Below are positions 30,515 through 41,740 of a DNA stretch of 42,087 nt, one piece after another (position 1 is the stretch's first letter; every line of letters begins with the position of its first letter). The DNA is from Basidiobolus meristosporus CBS 931.73. Lineage: Eukaryota > Basidiobolomycota > Basidiobolomycetes > Basidiobolales > Basidiobolaceae. A model generated the notes under the pieces. The model searched no databases, was not told the DNA's origin, and worked only from the letters and a program-made list of their open reading frames with translations. The stretch covers positions 1 to 42,087 of the forward strand of contig MCFE01000724.1 in NCBI GenBank assembly GCA_002104905.1, written 5' to 3'. Position numbers and translations under genes: made by a program.

Positions 30515-30808
30515 AGACTTGTTCCATTGTACTGTGCCAGGGTGTGTGGAGCAATCCGCAGTCTCTAAGAACAATTGTGCGCAATTTTGTAGCTACTAGT
30601 AGGCAGGATTGCTCTTGGACAATTTCACACCATGTGGGACAATCTTGCACACAATGGCACAATCTGACACAATGAGGTTGACACAAATGATTGTACCAAC
30701 TTGTAATGTTTGCATCACATGCGCAACTTGATACCGCTATTTTGGTAGGTAAAGTCCAGTATTTGGATATGTTTCTTTAATTTAAGTGAATTAAATGCCT
30801 ATCTCACT

Positions 30809-30969
30809 AGACTTGCTCCACTGTGCCATTGATTATAGTGCCAGAAAGTACTGTATGTTTTGTTATTAATTTGATATTTTAGGGTCATATGCATGTCAAT
30901 TTTGATCACAAATTGGCATGCTATGGCACTATTGGGCACTATGATCAGCTGGAATGATACTACAAGTCT
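30809..30969. mobile_element. 161-bp Harbinger-type MITE nested in copy 2
   Basis: AGACTTGCTCC at one end and ACAAGTCT at the other, with ACT duplications at 30806-30808 and 30970-30972. Comparison with the inverse of 14700-14730 shows the empty site (cactataaac). Internal AGTGCC/GGCACT motifs match the subterminal repeats of the large elements, so it is probably mobilised by the same transposase. Confidence 0.82.
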
Positions 30970-31439
30970 ACTATAAACTACACTGATACTCAAAGGTTTG
31001 TTACAATCACTCAAATTGAATGATACCTCAGTGGTTAATTGGTCCAAAAGTATCCTGAAGCTGTCAGCCCCCAATTGGCACTGTGACCAATACACAAGCT
31101 ACCTGATGTGCCACAAAATATCCCATTATGCCCATTAGGCAAGTAAATCCCTGATCCTAGTGATTGGGCAAGGTGTCAAAGCTAGCATGCAACCAATTGT
31201 ATATGTGCAAATCAGATCAAATGGCTGCACTGGTGCCACAGATGATGTAAACATATGCAGGGTGTTTACTTATAGGGGTCCTGTCTTCAATGTGAGCTGA
31301 CCTTGACATTGCCTATATCAAAAATTTAGTACTCACTGATTTGCAATGGCTTGATGTGGATTGCAAAAAAAATGCGTTGTGTGGATTAATACAAATAATA
31401 GCAATTCAATGTGATTTCATCATCTTCTCCTAGGTTTTT

Positions 31440-31709
31440 TCTCACAGGGATTGCTACTGAAGCATTTGGTAGTGATTCACTTTGCACATCTAAACACTTT
31501 CTTGTTGACTATCCTCTTGGCTACTTGTAGATTTGTAGTTAGTATGCTGCAGCTTGGCCATGCTGAAATGCACCAGATGATGCAACTGAGCTGGCATGCA
31601 GTGCTATGCACTGACGCGTTATTTTACTTGCCAAAGGCTCTGGTGGTGGAGGCACTTCATGTGGGTCATCATCAGTCAGTTCAGCAGAAGCAACTTGCTG
31701 ATGGTCAGG
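31440..31709 (-). pseudogene. Harbinger copy 2 ORF2, C-terminal fragment
   Basis: Minus-strand frame 31539-31730 reads PDHQQVASAELTDDDPHEV and RQCIALHASSVASSGAFQHG, matching the C-terminal part of copy 1 ORF2. It continues at 31440-31538 with NASVAIPV-like text. Interrupted at 31710. Confidence 0.75.
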
Positions 31710-32161
31710 TGTTGTTATGAATAGACACAAGGCAGGAGGGTAGAGCTAGGCAAGGCAGGACCAGGAAAGGACTTAAGTGTGGATCAGCAAGTCAAGACAT
31801 GTTTCCAAGGCAAGGCTATTTATTCATGACCTACAATTTTCAGACTGAGGAACACATAAGGGGGGATAGGCCTTTAAATACTTTTTGGCAATATGGATGC
31901 CAAGAGATATTTGCTAATATTGATGGGGTTCTTGAGTGATCCACAGTAAGTGTGCCAAGATAGAATATACTAAATAACAGACTGGAATATCACATGGAGT
32001 TATGTCACAGGTCAGCTGATCATGTAACTGGGTCATGTGGCATGAAGTTACCATATATGGTATGGGATATATAAATTCTAATGGGAAGCTTCCATAGAAT
32101 GTTGCATGGTGTATCATTGACTTGGAGCTTTCAAGAAGTTGCTAGAAAGTAGTAGAACCCA
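31710..32161 (-). mobile_element. 452-bp replacement inside ORF2, possible solo LTR
   Basis: Begins TGTTGTTATG and ends GAACCCA. About 90 bp of ORF2 (equivalent to 13830-13925) are missing at the site and no target duplication is seen. On the minus strand a TATA-like run (near 32070) lies upstream of AATAAATAG (near 31822), the layout of an LTR promoter and poly(A) signal. LTR identity is inference. Confidence 0.4.
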
Positions 32162-32253
32162 ATGGACTTGTGTCTTTTTAGCAGTTTTGCAAGTTCAGGT
32201 GGTTTTTGCTCTGAAGCAAGCACGTTGATCCAATACACATTGTGTGAATGCGG
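32162..32253 (-). pseudogene. Harbinger copy 2 ORF2, middle fragment
   Basis: Inverse of about 13738-13830 of copy 1 (aatggacttgtgtct, ttttgctctgaagc). Trapped between the 452-bp replacement and the gypsy A solo LTR. Copy 1 has GCGCGCGCGTTG-like text here, which reads gcaagcacgttg in this copy. Confidence 0.75.
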
Positions 32254-33333
32254 TGTAGTGGGGTCACAGTGACACCCACAGGCAGATGTGCTCATTCCCA
32301 TATGTTCACTTCCCTATTAAGGATTACCCCCCCTATTATTAGTATCATCCCAAATTGCAAAATTTTCCATCTGTCTATGTGATTATTACAATGTGACCTG
32401 GCAAACTATTTGTCACTATTAACCCATTGCATAAGCTATTTCTATTCCATGCCAAGATGCAAATATAAGGTAGTTACCATATAAGGCAAGTACCCCCAAT
32501 TGTGCCTACGTCATATGACCATCCTGGCTTCATAACCCACCTATCCTACTACCATATGAGGTAACTACATGACACAGAAGTTTCATATTACCACTATTTG
32601 ATTGGCTAGATACTACTATGTCTCATGGAACAATATGCCAAGAATTCAAGCTATTTTTAGTACACAATGACATGATTGGCTGTCTACTACTTTCCGGAAA
32701 CCTCTGGAAAGTATTTCCTAGCAAGAATTTGAGCTGCAGAAAAGTATATAAGGGAGGCTATCCCTTAAAAATAAAACATCCCTCTTCCAATATTCTGACT
32801 TATTGATTAGTGGGATCACTGCTGCCTATTACCACTACTTTCTGACTCAGACCTGACAATACTTCCAGGAAACCGTGCTGACAGCCAACTGACCTTGGAG
32901 GCACTACTTGTGAGGAATACTCAGAGTAGGTATCTTTTATTATATTTGGTTGTTTTCCCAAGTGTGTTATTCTATAGGCAAAGATACTCTTCTGTCTTTG
33001 TAACTATTGACCACAGCTGCATTCTTATCAAGTCCCTGTTGGTGGAGCTCAGAGCTGTTTTGACTTTGGAATCTTTAGTACACTGTCATCTCAAAGGATG
33101 TTGAAGCCATTATAAACTTTTTTTAAGTCATCAACTAAGTTGGGGATTGTAGCTCAATAGTTTTCCCTTGACAAGCTTGAGGCTTTATTCCCCTTTGCAT
33201 TAGATTAGTCAAAAGACCCAGTATTCCTAGCAAGCTTTTGCCAGAGGTTATTGCACCCAGTGAACACCCCACATACATTCACACTTGAGAAGAGATGACT
33301 GAATTTTGCCCTTTGGACTTATACACCACCACA
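32254..33333 (+). repeat. gypsy A solo LTR in Harbinger copy 2
   Basis: About 1080 bp, TGTAGTGG to CACCACCACA, complete with the agtatataagggagg TATA block (about 32745). It splits ORF2 between positions equivalent to about 13727 and 13738 of copy 1. No clean target duplication: left flank TGCGG, right GTAGG. Several U3 positions differ from 20078, so it is an older or divergent copy. Confidence 0.9.
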
Positions 33334-34010
33334 GTAGGGTACTCTTGTGAGGAGTGTTGGTGTAGTTTGGACTGATGTGCACTGGCACGCTGAAGTTGCA
33401 AGGGATGGTAAGGAATCCTGCTAGGCATGCTGGTGCAATCCAGACAATGTTGCTTGCGGTCTGTATTTTTCCTCTTGAAGCTTACCTTTGGACACCTCAA
33501 GGTACTCACTTACCCTCTGTCTGATACTTTGGAACGGTTACCTGGATGAGTCCTGTGTATATTGCTCTTAGAAGCCACTTTGCTCTACTAATACATCACA
33601 TAATACAATAGTCCTTTGAGGCAAAAGCTCAGTAAAAATCTCTTTGGTTCCCAAAGTCAAGGCACAAACAGACATGCCAGGCCCGTACTGGGCAAACTGC
33701 AAGCAAAATTGTTCCCGCATGGCTTCCTCATCAAATCCCCTCACTCTCTGCTCATTCTTGATTTCAATACTTGTCTTGTTATATATCTTCTTACATACAT
33801 CCACTGGCATCTTGATGTAGAACTCATGCCACAGCTTTTTATGCAGGTTCTTCCATCTCTGTCAGCTCTCCAAGGTATCTAGTTCAGCTAGATTAATGAG
33901 TAGTGCTCAAATATCTGTATGAAGGCTCATCATAGATACTTGGGCCATACTGAAATCATTTGGCAAGAACTCAAACAGATCCATCATCAACCTTTCTAGT
34001 CTGGACCGTG
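33334..34010 (-). pseudogene. Harbinger copy 2 ORF2, N-terminal part
   Basis: Minus-strand frames 33568-33810 and 33279-33509 carry MPVDVCKKIYNKTSIEIKNE, RVRGFDEEAMREQFC and FAQYGPGMSVCALTLGTKEI, aligned to copy 1 residues about 90-170. Every CGCG run of copy 1 has become TG/CA here. Frameshifts between the two frames and upstream (near 33850) break it. Confidence 0.82.
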
Positions 34011-34440
34011 CTTGTGAGCTGGGGGATGGATTTTGTCTGGGTTAAACTAAAGATGAGTTGAGACTTGGTATAGGGACCATAGTAATGGATTTGGATGCTT
34101 ACACAGTATAGTATTGGCCTTAACCTGGTCTTATATCAAATATATATGAAAACTAATGTTATTGTTGAGTTTTCCATATATTATGCATGAGGCATCTCAG
34201 GTTACATTGACATTATCAGATCACATCAACTGAGGATTTCTTATTTGATTATAGACTTGTGAGTACAGCATCAATAAAAATACCCAGTCATTGTTTGAAG
34301 ATGATTTTTGCAACATAATGATGGGATACAAGGCAATTGATGGAGATCTTATCGATATGCATGGAAAAGCAGATAGGTAAAGCTGATTGTGCTAAATCAA
34401 TTCAATTCACCTCAGCCCAATCATTTACCAATTTTAATAT
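34011..34440. other. Divergent spacer of Harbinger copy 2
   Basis: Corresponds to 12627-13077 of copy 1, the region between the two genes, where both promoters should lie. It also holds the candidate upstream transposase exon (about 34285-34360). The minus-strand atatatttgatataagacc stretch is shared by both copies. Confidence 0.6.
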
Positions 34441-35325
34441 GACTTACTCATCTGAATGATATTCTCTCATCAGTGCCATCACTACCACTGGATTTCTGTT
34501 TGACACACTAGAGGAGATCTATACCAGGTACTGTGGACCATATACTCCAATCTACTCAAGGAGATCCCTTATTGAGCTTCCCTGCTATTACAAGAACTAT
34601 TGCCCCACAAGGTTTCATACCACAATACATGGCAACAAAAGTCCTAGAAGCTTTTATTCCCAGCTGACAGCAATGGAGAACTACCTTGCAGAGGGTACAA
34701 ATGACTTAGAACAAGCTTGGAATACTAGGTTCAGAGGCTCCAATAGACTTCTATATCCCAGAGTGGTCAGCAACCGGTTCCATATAAGGAGTATTTTGGA
34801 TACCTTCCCAGTCAGGATTAATAGACCTTCTAGAGGGCAGAGGCACTTTTATTCTGGCAAGTACAAGGCACACTGTGGGAAGTTTCAAGCACTGTCTGAC
34901 ATTGAGGGTAACATCATCTGGTTTTGTGGGCCATTTGCTGGAGGAAGGAATGACAAAGCACTCTGGGTAGAGAATGGTCCAGAATTCAGTAGATGGGTGA
35001 AATATATGGCAAACTTAGCTTATATAGGAGAGGATTGTCAGAGATTAGGATGTATTAGTGCTTATAGGAAGCCAAGGGAAGGTGTTTCTTAGCAGGAAGC
35101 AGAAGCTCTACAAAGTGACATTTAATCATTTCAGAGTGAGGATAGAGCATACATTTGGATATCTGAGGAGATTGAGCATATTGGCAAGTAAATACAGAGG
35201 AAAGTCAAATGTAGGAGAAACAACAGAATAGTTAAAATAGTTAAGATACTTATAAATGCACAGTATATTCATACAAGAAGACATCCACAGAGAGAAATGT
35301 GTCTGGAGCATTATGATGAGTAAAT
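34441..35325 (+). pseudogene. Harbinger transposase, copy 2
   Basis: Plus-strand homologue of the 294-aa transposase. A stop follows MTYSSE (near 34460). The open part 34673-35092 keeps DTFPVRI, but GSRHDKAL is GGRNDKAL and ADLAYIG is ANLAYIG, so the second catalytic Asp is Asn. A frameshift near 35089 throws the EHTFGYL end out of frame, followed by more stops. Clearly dead. Confidence 0.88.
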
Positions 35326-35495
35326 AAAGCCAGAAAAGCACTACTCTGAGGAAAATAAGTAAGATTAAATAAAATACCAGTAACTATATTCTACCACTGG
35401 CATTATGGCAGAAATTATAGTACCAGATAGTGCCAGATTGATCTAGCAATATAAGCATGCCGGCACTATGTGGCACTATCCAAGGGAACAAGTAT

Positions 35496-35919
35496 ATACT
35501 CTATGATACTGATATGCTACGGATAGTAACACAAACATTGGTAAGGAGTCAAGGATACCCATGTAGGCTGTTGTCTAATGTAAGTAAATCTATTAATCAC
35601 AAACCTTAAAAATATATGTGATAACTAATGATAATTGCCCATTAGAATGAATAGTATATTTGAATAAAACTAGTATTATATGCACAGAAGAATGGGATAG
35701 TACTGATAAGATAACATATGAAAAATCACACTATAAGTGGTGTATTGATAAACCTTTATATGAAGTATATGTTTAAACTGCACACCCCACAAAGACCAGC
35801 CAGCCATGTGTATTGGCCAGTCAAATCCTCCAAAATAAATGTAGATGCAATTAAGACTGCCTCAACATCAAGCATACCTAACAGAAACAGTGTCAAAACA
35901 CTGTCAACTTTATTACTAT
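35496..35919. other. Spacer between Harbinger copies 2 and 3
   Basis: 424 bp, AT-rich. ORFs 35718-35921 (+) and 35756-35989 (-) overlap on opposite strands and show no motif. It is probably older genomic sequence into which the two elements inserted separately. Confidence 0.5.
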
Positions 35920-36109
35920 AGACTTGTTCCATTGGATAGTGCTGTATAGTGCCTGCCTGTTTATAGTGCTGGCTTGATCTGGCATGCAATGGTACTAACT
36001 AGCACTATAATTTATACCATAATGCCAGTGCTAGAATAAAGCTACTGGTAATTTTTTTTATCTTGCTTTTTTGCTCAGAATTGGGCTTTCCTTGCTTTAT
36101 TTACTATTT

Positions 36110-36790
36110 ATAATGCTCCAGGCACATTTCTCTTGGTGGATGTCCTCTTGTATGAATACACTGTGCATTGATAAGTATATCAACTATTTACCTATTCCAC
36201 TGTTTTCTCCTATATATGATTTTGCTCTGTATTTACCTGCCAACATGCTGAATCTCTTCAGATGTCCAAATGTATGCTCTACCCTCACTCTGAAATGATT
36301 AAATATCACTTTGTAGAGCTTCTGCTTCCTGCTAAGCACACCATTCCTTGGCTTCCTATATGCTTGAATACATCCTAATCTCTGACTATCCTCTCCTATA
36401 TAAGCCAAGTTTGCCGTACATTTCACCCCTCTGCTGAATTCCGGATGATTCTCTACCCAGAGTGCTTTGTCATGCCTACTTCCAGCAAATGGCCCACAAA
36501 ACCAGATGATGTTACCCTCAATGTCAGACAGTGCTTGAAACTTCCCACAGTGTGCCTTGTACTTGCCAGAATAAAAGTGCCTCTGCCCTCTAGAAGGTAT
36601 ATTACTCCTGACTGGGAAGGTATCCAAAATACTCCTTATACCAAACCGGTTGCTGAACACTCTGGGATATAGAAGTCAATTGGAGCCTCTGAACCTAGTA
36701 TTTGAAGCTTGTTCTAAGTCATTCACACTCTCTGCAAGGTAGTCCTACATTGCTGTCAGCTGGGAATAAAAGCTTCTAGGACTTTTGTTA
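36110..36790 (-). pseudogene. Harbinger transposase, copy 3 (N-terminus deleted)
   Basis: Minus-strand frame 36184-36660 (158 aa) has DTFPVRS, GSRHDKALWVENHPEFSRG, ANLAYIGED and VRVEHTFGHLKRF. Asp, Asn and Glu therefore stand at the three catalytic positions. The N-terminal quarter is lost at the internal deletion, and a stop after SGIGK truncates the C-terminus. Confidence 0.87.
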
Positions 36791-37174
36791 TCACATCAGA
36801 CTCAGCCAAGGGCCATGCCAGCGCATCAAGTTGCATCTGTGTGTGCCATTACACCTGACCATCAGCAAGTTTCTTCTGGTGAATTAGCTGATAATGATTT
36901 ACATGAAGTGGCTCTACCACTAGAGACTTTGGCAAGTAAAAGAATGCATCAGTGCGTAGCACTGCAGGCCAGCTCAGTAGCATCATCTAGAGCACTTAAG
37001 CATGGTGATGCTGCAGCATTACAGTCATCAACTAGGAGGCAAAACACTGAATAAAATACACAAGTAGCCAAGAGGATAGTCAACAGTGAAGTAGTTTAGG
37101 TGTGCAAAGTGAATTGCTACCAAATGCATCAGTAGTAATCCCTGTGAGAGAAAACCTAGAAAAAGATGATGTAA
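36791..37174 (+). pseudogene. Harbinger ORF2, copy 3 (C-terminal part only)
   Basis: Frame 36785-37054 reads TQPRAMPAHQVASVCAITPD, HQQVSSGELADNDLHEV and STRRQNTE, homologous to 13876-14140 of copy 1. It stays open across the site where copy 1 is shifted, which supports a 1-bp loss in copy 1. The GSV repeat of copy 1 is SSVASS here. Confidence 0.78.
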
Positions 37175-37542
37175 TGTTACAAGTCTTGGTATAAGAGTTG
37201 TAGAGGAATAGGGAGTTTAGCTAGTATTGTATTCACTAAAACTTGAACTGATTTTTATTGAGGTTCCAGCAGCTCCTTATATACATTTTGCCAGATCAAT
37301 TGCTGACTAATTGTATTTCCTAATGTAGATTATGGCTGATGACTCATTTGATTGCATCATCATCACCCAATAAGAACCTACTTAATATATCTATTTCTGT
37401 CTGATAAGGATCTGCTGATTCATTTGCTGACTAATGCCACTGATTTCATAGATAATACTGATATACTGATAACCTAAACATATACTAAATGATTTGACTA
37501 AAAACTGATCTAACTTAAGCATTCAAGCGGCAGATCATAGCA
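37175..37542 (-). repeat. gypsy B 3' LTR
   Basis: 368 bp, TGTTACAAG to ATCATAGCA on the plus strand. On the minus strand it has GTATATAAGG (37275-37284) and further downstream AATAAAAA (37252-37260), i.e. promoter and poly(A) signal of the LTR. Confidence 0.93.
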
Positions 37543-37556
37543 TTCTCCCCTACTAA
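37543..37556 (-). promoter_or_regulatory. gypsy B polypurine tract
   Basis: The minus strand reads AGTAGGGGAGAA directly before the 3' LTR, overlapping or abutting the stop codon of pol (SQL then TAG). The same tract is kept in the old copy at 17162-17173. Confidence 0.82.
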
Positions 37557-40174
37557 AGTTGAGAGGGTTCTCCTGAATCTCTTTTCTTGTGATACCAATA
37601 TCTTGATGGTTCAGTATTATCAGCAAGTCTTGCAAGCTTGAGTCTGTCCCTATGCACTAAGTCTTCCCAGATATTACCTTGTTTGTCCACCAGTTGGTAA
37701 GTTGCAAATGGACATTCTCTGATGATCTTGAATGGTCCTGTCCATTGTGGCTCAAACTTCTGAGTGTTGTTTCTTAGCAATACAAAGTTCCCAACTGTCA
37801 ATGCTTCTGGAGCTATAGTCTTATCAAATCTCTGCTTCATCTTTTCTGCACTTTGATATACTTTGGTCTGTGCCTCTTGACATTGTTGTTCCAGTTGCTG
37901 GTGTCTACTTGGCTGACTGAGTTCATCTTCTCAGGTGTCTGTAAGCTTTGGTTGTGTGAGATCTCCTGGAATCCTTGGTTCACATCCATACACTAAGTAA
38001 AATGGTGATTGCTAGGTGGTGTTGTGTACTCTGACTCTGCATGCAAAGAGTGCTTGGTCTGTATACTCATCCCCTCTACTGACAACTCCATTTGCATACT
38101 TGGTCAGCATTTTTCCAAATAATCCATTAAACTGCTCAATGACTCCATTAGTTCTCGGGTGATATGCTGAGGTTTTCAGGTGTCTGATCTGCTGCATTTC
38201 CAGGTAAGCCTCTAATGTCTTTGCCATGAAGTTTGCTCCTCTATTGGATAAGATCTCCACAGGGCATCCAAACCTCATCGGGATCTCATGGTAAATGAAA
38301 CTTGCAACTTCTTGTTCACTGGCTATTGGTACAGCTTTAGCAACTGGCCATTAAGTGGCATGGTCAATTGCTACTAGGATCCAACGGTTACATTTCCTGC
38401 TGGTTGGCAGTCTTCCAATAAAGTCAATTCCCCATCTCTCAAATGGTCTTATACGCTCCAAAGGGAAGAGTTTGGCAATCCTTTGTGGCTGGCCTTGATT
38501 GATTTGGCAGTTTGGGCATGTTTTTACTAGCTTCTCAATGTCTTGTTTCATTCTGGGCCACCATGCTTTGGCTTTCACAAGACTATAGGTTCCTTCAATT
38601 CCAAGATGTCCATATCCATTATGTAGTTTATGTATTAAATCCAGGCAAGAAACATAAGGGCAATAGGCAATAGGGCTTCCATCAACAATTTGATAGAGTG
38701 TTTCATCCTGTACTACAAATTTGCTGGCTTCATCACGGATTATCTTCTTGATATCTTCATCCACCTCCTTAGGAATGACTTGGTCCTCCAAGTACTTTGG
38801 TAATAGGCTAGGCCAATCTGATTCATGCACCAAGTTGAGTTGTGCATCTTGATCTAATCTTGTTAAGGCATCAGCAACCGTGTTGTTTTTTCCAGGGCAG
38901 TAGACAATCTCCAGGTCAAATTGCTGAATGTATTCACTCCATCTTGTCATTCTTCTAGAGAGTACCTTCTGAGTAGATATATACTTGAGGGAGGCATGAT
39001 CAGTCTTCACAGTGCATTTGACTCCTTCAATATAGCATCTCCATGTCTTCAAACAGTGTGTTATAGCAAGCATTTCCTTCTCATGGACTGGATAGTTTTG
39101 TTCTGTTGAGTTCAGTTTCTTGGATTCAAAGGCAACAGGGTAGTCCTTTCCCTTGTGTTCTTGGCTCAGCACTCCACCAATTGCATAATCTGAAGCATCT
39201 GTGCACAGAGTGAACTCTTTTCTGAAGTCTGGTATTCTTAAGCTTGGCAGCTTAGCAAGTTCATTCTTTAGCATCTGGAAGGCAGTCTCACAAGCTATGT
39301 CCCACTTGTAGGTATTGTCTTTCTTGTGGATATCAGTTAAAGGGGCGGCAATACTTGCAAACAACTTGACAAATCTCTAATAATAGGAAACCATTCCAAG
39401 GAATGATCTGAGCTCTAATATGCTATGGGGCTGTTTCAGATTCTTAATACTTCCACCTTCTTGGGGTCTAAGGTTACTCCTGTGCTAGTCACTATGTGTC
39501 CCAGATATTCAACGTGTTCCTTGAAGAATTCACACTTGGGTAGCTTGCCATGAAGCTTGTTCTCTCTTAGCTTCTTCAAGACCTTTTCAATGTGCACTAC
39601 AAGATCCTCTTCTGTCTTGCTGTATATCAGTATGTCATCCAGGTAGATTATCACAAGCTTGTCTAAGTACTCCTGGAAGACAGTCTGCATCAGGGTCATG
39701 AAAGTTGCAGGAGCATTTGTGAGGCCAAAACTCATGACTAAGTACTGTATGTCCATATCTGGCCCTGAATGCTGTCTTAGGGATGTCTTCTGGCTTCACC
39801 CTAATCTGGTTGTATCCTGACATGAGGTCAATCTTGCTGAAAATAGTGGCTCCATTGAGTTGGTCCAAGAGCTCATCAATCCAAGGTATGGGGTACTTAT
39901 TCTTCACAGTAACTGAGTTGAGGGCTCTGAAGTCAATGCACATCCTAAGTGCTCCATCCTTCTTCTTCACAAAAAGTACTGGTGCTCCCCAAGGTGACTT
40001 GCTGGGTCTGATGTATCCTTGCTCCAATAGCTGATCAATTTGTCTCTTCATTTCCTCCAATTCCAATGGACTCATTCTGTAAGGTGTCTTGCTCACTAGA
40101 GGGCAATCTCCTGTGTCAATGGCATGATCCATGTCTCTGACTGGTGGTAAGCTTACAAGCTCATCTGGAAACAT
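37553..40174 (-). pseudogene. gypsy B pol (RT, RNase H, integrase)
   Basis: [50 protein letters not shown] and active-site YLDD (39634-39645), with one frameshift near 39740. RNase H: TDASDYAIGGVLSQ (39191-39202 codes TDAS), TVKTDHASLKYI and ADALTR. Integrase: HHCC finger (LHNGYGHLG and KTCPNCQIN), first Asp in WGIDFIGRLP, second Asp changed to Asn (ILSNRGANF, near 38250), Glu in NGVIEQFNG. C-terminal domain: PQWTGPFKII. No chromodomain follows; the protein ends at the PPT. A further frameshift lies near 39400, with stops near 38349 and 38010. The Asp to Asn change alone would inactivate integration. Confidence 0.92.
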
Positions 40175-41682
40175 GTTCTGAATATTTCTTCAAGAGAGTC
40201 TGGACCTGCTGGGGTGCTGGGGTAGCGGAATCCTCCTGTAAAACTGCCATGAGGAACATCTGAGTACCTTTTCTAAGCGCTTTACAGAACTGGGTCTTGC
40301 TAAGTTCACTTGTCTCATACACACTGGAATTGACCAACTTGAAACTCAGCCTGGCAGGTAATAGCTCATAGGTCTTGTTATCTTTTTGGATCTGAGTAGC
40401 ATGGGTTCTCCAGTTGATTGATGGATTACAACAAAATAGCCAGGTTTTTCCAAGTACAAGGTCAAACTTGCAGTTCCCAAATATATAAGACTGTAGGTCT
40501 TCTTTGTAATCATTGATCTTCATTCTTACTGGCTGGGTAATATGGATGATTATGTGAGAGTTCCCATCAGCTGTGGAGACTGAAGTTGATTTGGTAGGTT
40601 CCAAGTTGATTCCAGCTTTCAAGACAAATTGCTCTGACATGTACTCATGCAATACTCCTGAGTCAATCATGATCTTGGCATGTACTCCATTGATTACTCC
40701 ATTCAAGTACAATAACTTCCCTGAGTTTGAGGTCACTTGGGACAAGTACTCTTCTGTCATATGGAAGGTGAGTTCCAAGTCTTCTTCAAGCTCATCTTCC
40801 ACATTACTGTGTTCATGGGACTCAATATGGTTGAAGGTTCTTGCTGGCTGGTGTCCATTTCTTCTCTGAGGGCAGTACTTTGCAATATGTCCTTGCTGGT
40901 GGCAATTGAAGCAAAGTCCTTTCTTCTTACATTCTTCTGAGGTAGGATTCTTCTGCATAGCGTCTATTTCCATTGGCACTGCTTCTGACTGTCTTTTTTC
41001 ATAGTGGTTGTAGCCTTTCTGATTAGTCACTGTTGGCTTCCCAACTCCAAACATAGCTGAGTATATAGCCAATGGCAATCTTGATGGCTTCTTCAATAGT
41101 CTGAGGTCTTTGGTAATTCACTTCCTTGCAAGTTCTTTCTTTCAACCCATCAATAAAGTATTCAACTTGATCCAAGGGGTCCATTCTTTCAATTTGTCCA
41201 AGTAGACATCTGTACTCATAGATGTATTCTTGAACCATTCCTTTCTGTCTGAGTGTCTTTAACTTCCTTCTTAGTAGTGTCTGCTGGTGTGAAGGTTCAA
41301 AAGCATCCTGAATTTCCGACACAAACTCATCCCAGCTAGAGATTGTAGAGCATCCCATCATAGTGGCTGACCTGATCTTGTTGTGGTACCACTGTAAAGC
41401 AGCATCTGCCAGGTAAGAAGCTGCATAATACAACTTGCTTTCTGGAGCAATTCCTTTAGCTTTAAAAGCTTCTTCAATCTGAAAGAGCCAAGTTCCCAGG
41501 TTTTCATTGACTCAGCCATGGTACCGGTTGACCTTCACACTTAAGCTGCTCTTGACAGGGCTTTGCTGGCTCTGAGCCATGGTAGTCATACCTTGTTGCT
41601 GTTGGCTGAGGATCTGGGGTAACTGTTGCTGTTGGGCCAGGATTTGCTGCATGGCATTCTTCCATTCTTGATTGTCTGACAT
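40161..41682 (-). pseudogene. gypsy B gag and protease
   Basis: Gag starts at ATG 41682 with a Gln-rich N-terminus (IL-AQQQQLPQILSQQQQ). TGA breaks it near 41516, then the gag domain continues in frame (41023-41433: ADAALQWYHNKI, SEIQDAFEPSHQQ, MVQEYIYEYRCLLGQIERM). A 1-bp insertion near 41063 shifts into 40161-41096, which holds zinc knuckle CFNCHQQGHIAKYC (40872-40913), an acidic linker and protease IDSG (40656-40664, catalytic Asp kept) followed by VLHEYMSEQF. The second protease block is FDLVLGKTWL. The reading continues to the start of RT. Confidence 0.92.
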
Positions 41683-41722
41683 CTAGAGGGTGGTTTCTTC
41701 TTCCTTCAGGAGGAAGGTTTCT

Positions 41723-41740
41723 GGTTATTGCTGCTACCAA
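41723..41740 (-). promoter_or_regulatory. gypsy B primer binding site candidate
   Basis: Minus strand TTGGTAGCAGCAATAACC follows the 5' LTR. The TGGTAGC start resembles the initiator-Met-type PBS TGGTAGCGCC of Ty1. The decayed copy at 8482-8495 keeps gctgctaccaa in the same position. Confidence 0.55.

Larger units (their letters stand above)
30515..35495. mobile_element. PIF/Harbinger-type transposon, copy 2 (inverted, with nested insertions)
   Basis: Same ends as copy 1 in opposite orientation: AGACTTGTTCC at 30515 and GAACAAGTAT at 35495 (C to A in the last end). Flanks ATT and ATA. Order: right terminal region, MITE (30809-30969), ORF2 C-terminus, 452-bp replacement (31710-32161), ORF2 piece (32162-32253), gypsy A solo LTR (32254-33333), ORF2 N-terminus, spacer, transposase. 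It is CpG-depleted compared with copy 1. Inactive. Confidence 0.88.
35920..37174. mobile_element. PIF/Harbinger-type transposon, copy 3 (internally deleted, cut by gypsy B)
   Basis: Starts AGACTTGTTCC with TAT to its left (35917-35919) and runs in the same orientation as copy 1. Transposase remnants extend to about 36790, then the sequence jumps to the ORF2 C-terminus, skipping about 1.4 kb. At 37174 gypsy B begins. The right end should lie beyond the window. Confidence 0.88.
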
